Shown: positions 5,031 through 6,894 of the stretch, one piece after another | Layout: every line of letters begins with the position of its first letter | Position numbering within the stretch: position 1 is the first letter of the stretch | Source of the DNA: an uncultured Fibrobacterota bacterium | GTDB taxonomy: Bacteria > Fibrobacterota > Chitinivibrionia > Chitinivibrionales > Chitinispirillaceae | Assembly (NCBI GenBank): GCA_903888815.1 | Contig: CAISVC010000247.1 | Location: 1 to 6,894, forward strand | Length of the DNA: 6,894 bases | Reading direction: 5' to 3' | The notes under the pieces: generated by a model | What the model was told of the DNA's origin: nothing | Databases searched by the model: none | Seen by the model: only the letters and a program-made list of their open reading frames with translations | Program-made: the position numbers and the translations under genes

Positions 5031-5196
5031 CCCCTCGGCTTGATGAAACAAAGGTTTAAAAGCTTTTCAGCCGATATGTAAGGTCACGAATGAATACGGC
5101 CAATTGGGGGTTATCCTCAAGGGCAGATGGGTTTATCGGCATCCCTTATTTCAGAAGGTATTACAAGACGGACGGAATTTTTACAGAGGACGCGGC
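5031..5196 (+). repeat. Dispersed repeat, copy C (near full length)
   Basis: It runs from CCCTCGGCTTGATGAAACAA through AAAGGTTTAAAAG and TTTCAGCC, contains 5079-5128, identical to 3342-3391, and ends in the core at 5170-5191 (GGACGGAATTTTT...AGAGGAC). After the identical block about nine of the next 60 bases differ from copy B. It lies between the promoter side of the HTH gene and the 3' end of the mannosidase gene. Confidence 0.8.
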
Positions 5197-5346
5197 TGAA
5201 AAGACCACGAATAGAAGGCTGAACGAAACTATAATCGCGAAGGCAACGAATATAAATCGTATGAATGGATAATTTATTAATCCAGGAGGCCAGACTTTTT
5301 CCTTGACCTCACAACATAGAAGGACGAGGAAAAAACCATTAAAAAA
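5192..5346. other. Spacer between repeat C and the mannosidase 3' end
   Basis: No gene with a start and RBS is visible. GAGGCCA (5286-5292) and TGACCTC (5304-5310) can form a 7-bp hairpin with one wobble on the minus strand. U-rich tracts follow the mannosidase stop (5335-5346), but the hairpin lacks its own U-run. On the minus strand an open frame without Met encodes a strongly hydrophobic stretch at about 5191-5271. Confidence 0.4.
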
Positions 5347-6894
5347 CTATCGATTCACTACCCTCTGGATGATTGCTTCACTCATGCCGTTGGTCTTGAC
5401 AGATACAATATAAATTCCCTTGGGTAATTTCACAATAACACTATGAGTTGTCGCTGTACGCCGATCCACCACGTGGCCGTTCAATGAATATATCTTGATA
5501 TCATGCGTCCCTATCTGTGGGATATACATTCGAATAATACCCTTATCCGACCTGAACGACCACACCCCTATTGCCGTTGGCGGCGGCAGTTTCTGATTAA
5601 TAACCCCAACCATTGGCTGTCCGAGCGTCAAAGAAAAAGTCCTCGGCCTATATTTTGTCAATGAAAATTTCAAGGTGTCGCCTGAAATCTGCGCACGGGT
5701 CTGGACCTTGAACAACGAGGCCGAGTCGTTCAGGGTATCGGGCGCTGTCAACGTGTCTTCTATGCCGTTCAGCTCCACAAAGGAGAGGATCTGGCTCGCA
5801 CAGGGGAACCGCACATGGGCGTTTGTAATGGTGCGGCCCATGGTCTCCCGTACCCGTACAACGAAATTGCCGCTTTTTTCCGCCTTTTTTATGGCCATGA
5901 CATCCACCTCGGACGTGTCCGTTGCAACAAAAGACATCACCCGTGCGGCGTAAGCGCCTGCGCGTGCCGTTGTCTGAAAGGCATAGATGGGTTGATTCAG
6001 ACAGCCGGCCTGCTGCACCGTTCCGTTTGTCCAATCGTTATTATGACCGTAAAGTGAATAGGTGAAATAGTGTATCCCGACCAGCGCAACCGACGATTGG
6101 TCCTGCTGGTAATTGTAACCACCTCCCGAAGGAGAATGAATAAGCGTCAGGTTAAGTTTGCCGTTGCTTTCCTTGTTCCACCCGTATTTGCAATTATTAA
6201 GTATCGACATGCCGTACGTGCGGTCATTCGCGGTCATGTCCGCCCATTGCTGGCCGGGGACCTCATAGCGGTTGGCGGTCATGTTAGGCCTGCGAATAGT
6301 GCCTATGCCCAGGTCCCATGTCGCGCTGTCGCATGAAGACGTCACGGGGAACCCGACCTTCAAGAGCCTGCCTGTCTGGTTCCAGTTGATCGCATTGAAG
6401 ACATCGATTCGCCGGCCGGCCTCACCCGCGGCAAGTCTTATCCACTGTGTAAATGTTGAACTGCCGTAGGTGCGCGTAACTATCAGGGAAACACGGGCGG
6501 GCCCGCTTTCGGCAACGGTCATACCCGTGACTGCAGTAACATACGAGGGCGTAGCCGTTTCGTTTGCATACTGAATATCCCATGCCGGATAGACATCACC
6601 TTGGTCCGTCCGCATTTCATATCGTGAGGGGGCCGACAGCAATTGCTGGCCGCCCTTTACCTGTTTGGCGATTATGCCGGAAATGTCGCCGGTACTATTC
6701 ACCGTTACCGTGTAATAGGCATTCGACAGGGTTGCGGAAGTCGTTCCATTTACGGATATTGTAAGCGTGCTATCCGCCGGATTCGCTACGGGTGCGGCAG
6801 CGGCTTCATACACCGCGTAGCTTGCGGGGGGAACAGTCGCGATGAAAACGATGGTATCGATATTGTTTCCCGTGGCCTTTATCTGGGCCGGCAC
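5347..6894 (-). CDS. Secreted GH38-type alpha-mannosidase, C-terminal part, with T9SS-like sorting domain (5' end beyond window)
   Basis: 515 codons run from the right edge to TAG at 5347-5349. The first codon, GTG, is at the edge and is not a credible start. Glycoside hydrolase family 38 retaining alpha-mannosidases carry the catalytic Asp in an N-terminal barrel, outside this window. What is seen is the C-terminal beta region: VPPASYAVYE (21-30), LSNAYYTVTVNSTGDISGI (about 56-74), a long beta-supersandwich, YGMSILNNCKYGWN (about 230-243), LTLIHSP (249-255) and the typical GIHYFTYSLYGHNNDW (about 273-288). Residues about 445-515 form a type A sorting domain (IRMYIP, HDIKIYSLNGHVV, LPKGIYIVSVKTNG), so the enzyme is probably exported by a T9SS-like route and acts on mannose-containing glycans outside the cell. 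It has the same orientation as the beta-helix gene but is separated from it by the accessory stretch. Only the visible part can be judged intact. Confidence 0.87.
   Translation of the reverse strand: MPAQIKATGNNIDTIVFIATVPPASYAVYEAAAAPVANPADSTLTISVNGTTSATLSNAYYTVTVNSTGDISGIIAKQVKGGQQLLSAPSRYEMRTDQGDVYPAWDIQYANETATPSYVTAVTGMTVAESGPARVSLIVTRTYGSSTFTQWIRLAAGEAGRRIDVFNAINWNQTGRLLKVGFPVTSSCDSATWDLGIGTIRRPNMTANRYEVPGQQWADMTANDRTYGMSILNNCKYGWNKESNGKLNLTLIHSPSGGGYNYQQDQSSVALVGIHYFTYSLYGHNNDWTNGTVQQAGCLNQPIYAFQTTARAGAYAARVMSFVATDTSEVDVMAIKKAEKSGNFVVRVRETMGRTITNAHVRFPCASQILSFVELNGIEDTLTAPDTLNDSASLFKVQTRAQISGDTLKFSLTKYRPRTFSLTLGQPMVGVINQKLPPPTAIGVWSFRSDKGIIRMYIPQIGTHDIKIYSLNGHVVDRRTATTHSVIVKLPKGIYIVSVKTNGMSEAIIQRVVNR

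Noticed and set aside
2464..5196. Repeats as integron attC sites with gene cassettes
   Set aside because: Copies occur in both orientations, genes between them alternate in direction, and no paired RYYYAAC/GTTRRRY boxes are seen at the ends.
2464..5196. CRISPR array
   Set aside because: The repeats are long, diverged and irregularly spaced by whole genes.
5090..5272. Plus-strand 60-aa frame starting in repeat copy C
   Set aside because: It has no Shine-Dalgarno. The homologous frame in copy B stops early and the substitutions look non-coding, so the shared start merely reflects the repeat.
5648..6764. Several frames within the mannosidase region on both strands
   Set aside because: All overlap the 515-codon frame carrying recognisable GH38 C-terminal and sorting-domain motifs.

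Overview
The window looks like a chromosomal stretch from a Gram-negative-type, polysaccharide-degrading bacterium. Two partial, minus-strand genes for secreted glycan-active proteins sit at the edges, and at least one ends in a type IX secretion (T9SS-like) C-terminal sorting domain. That domain, with signal peptides and perfect TTGACA -35 boxes, fits the Fibrobacterota/Bacteroidota/Chlorobi group or a related candidate phylum. The phylum is inferred from domain style only.

Layout. 1-1660 (-) is the N-terminal 553 residues of a secreted right-handed beta-helix protein of GH141-like type, with a strong RBS and a sigma70 promoter overlapped by a 9-bp palindrome. 1886-2111 is an attachment-site-like region: a clean tRNA 3' half with a CAU anticodon loop, flanked on both sides by direct copies of ATTTGGTAACTA and on the left by an inverted pair of ATGGCG doublets, then a GNRA hairpin and a rho-independent terminator. 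2109-2444 (-) is a decaying MerR/excisionase-type winged-helix ORF. 2646-3005 (-) is a small STAS-like protein with its own promoter that lacks the phosphorylatable serine. 3600-4442 (+) is a secreted orphan of 280 aa with a sorting-type C-terminus. 4645-4941 (-) is a small basic protein with two helix-turn-helix units. 5347-6894 (-) is the C-terminal 515 residues of a secreted GH38-type alpha-mannosidase ending in a sorting domain.

Between these genes lies a dispersed repeat family that the genes do not explain. Two nearly full copies of about 170 bp (3285-3459 and 5031-5196) share a 50-bp identical block. A third copy (about 2464-2633) is split by about 80 bp. A 22-bp terminal core occurs six times in both orientations, once inside the last codons of the secreted 280-aa gene.

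Overall: two secreted glycosidase-type genes flank an accessory stretch of small genes, a tRNA-derived att scar and repeat copies. The small genes do not form an operon, since orientations alternate and promoters are separate. The most unusual parts are the att-like region with arm-type repeats on both sides and the repeat family, which has no identity I can assign.
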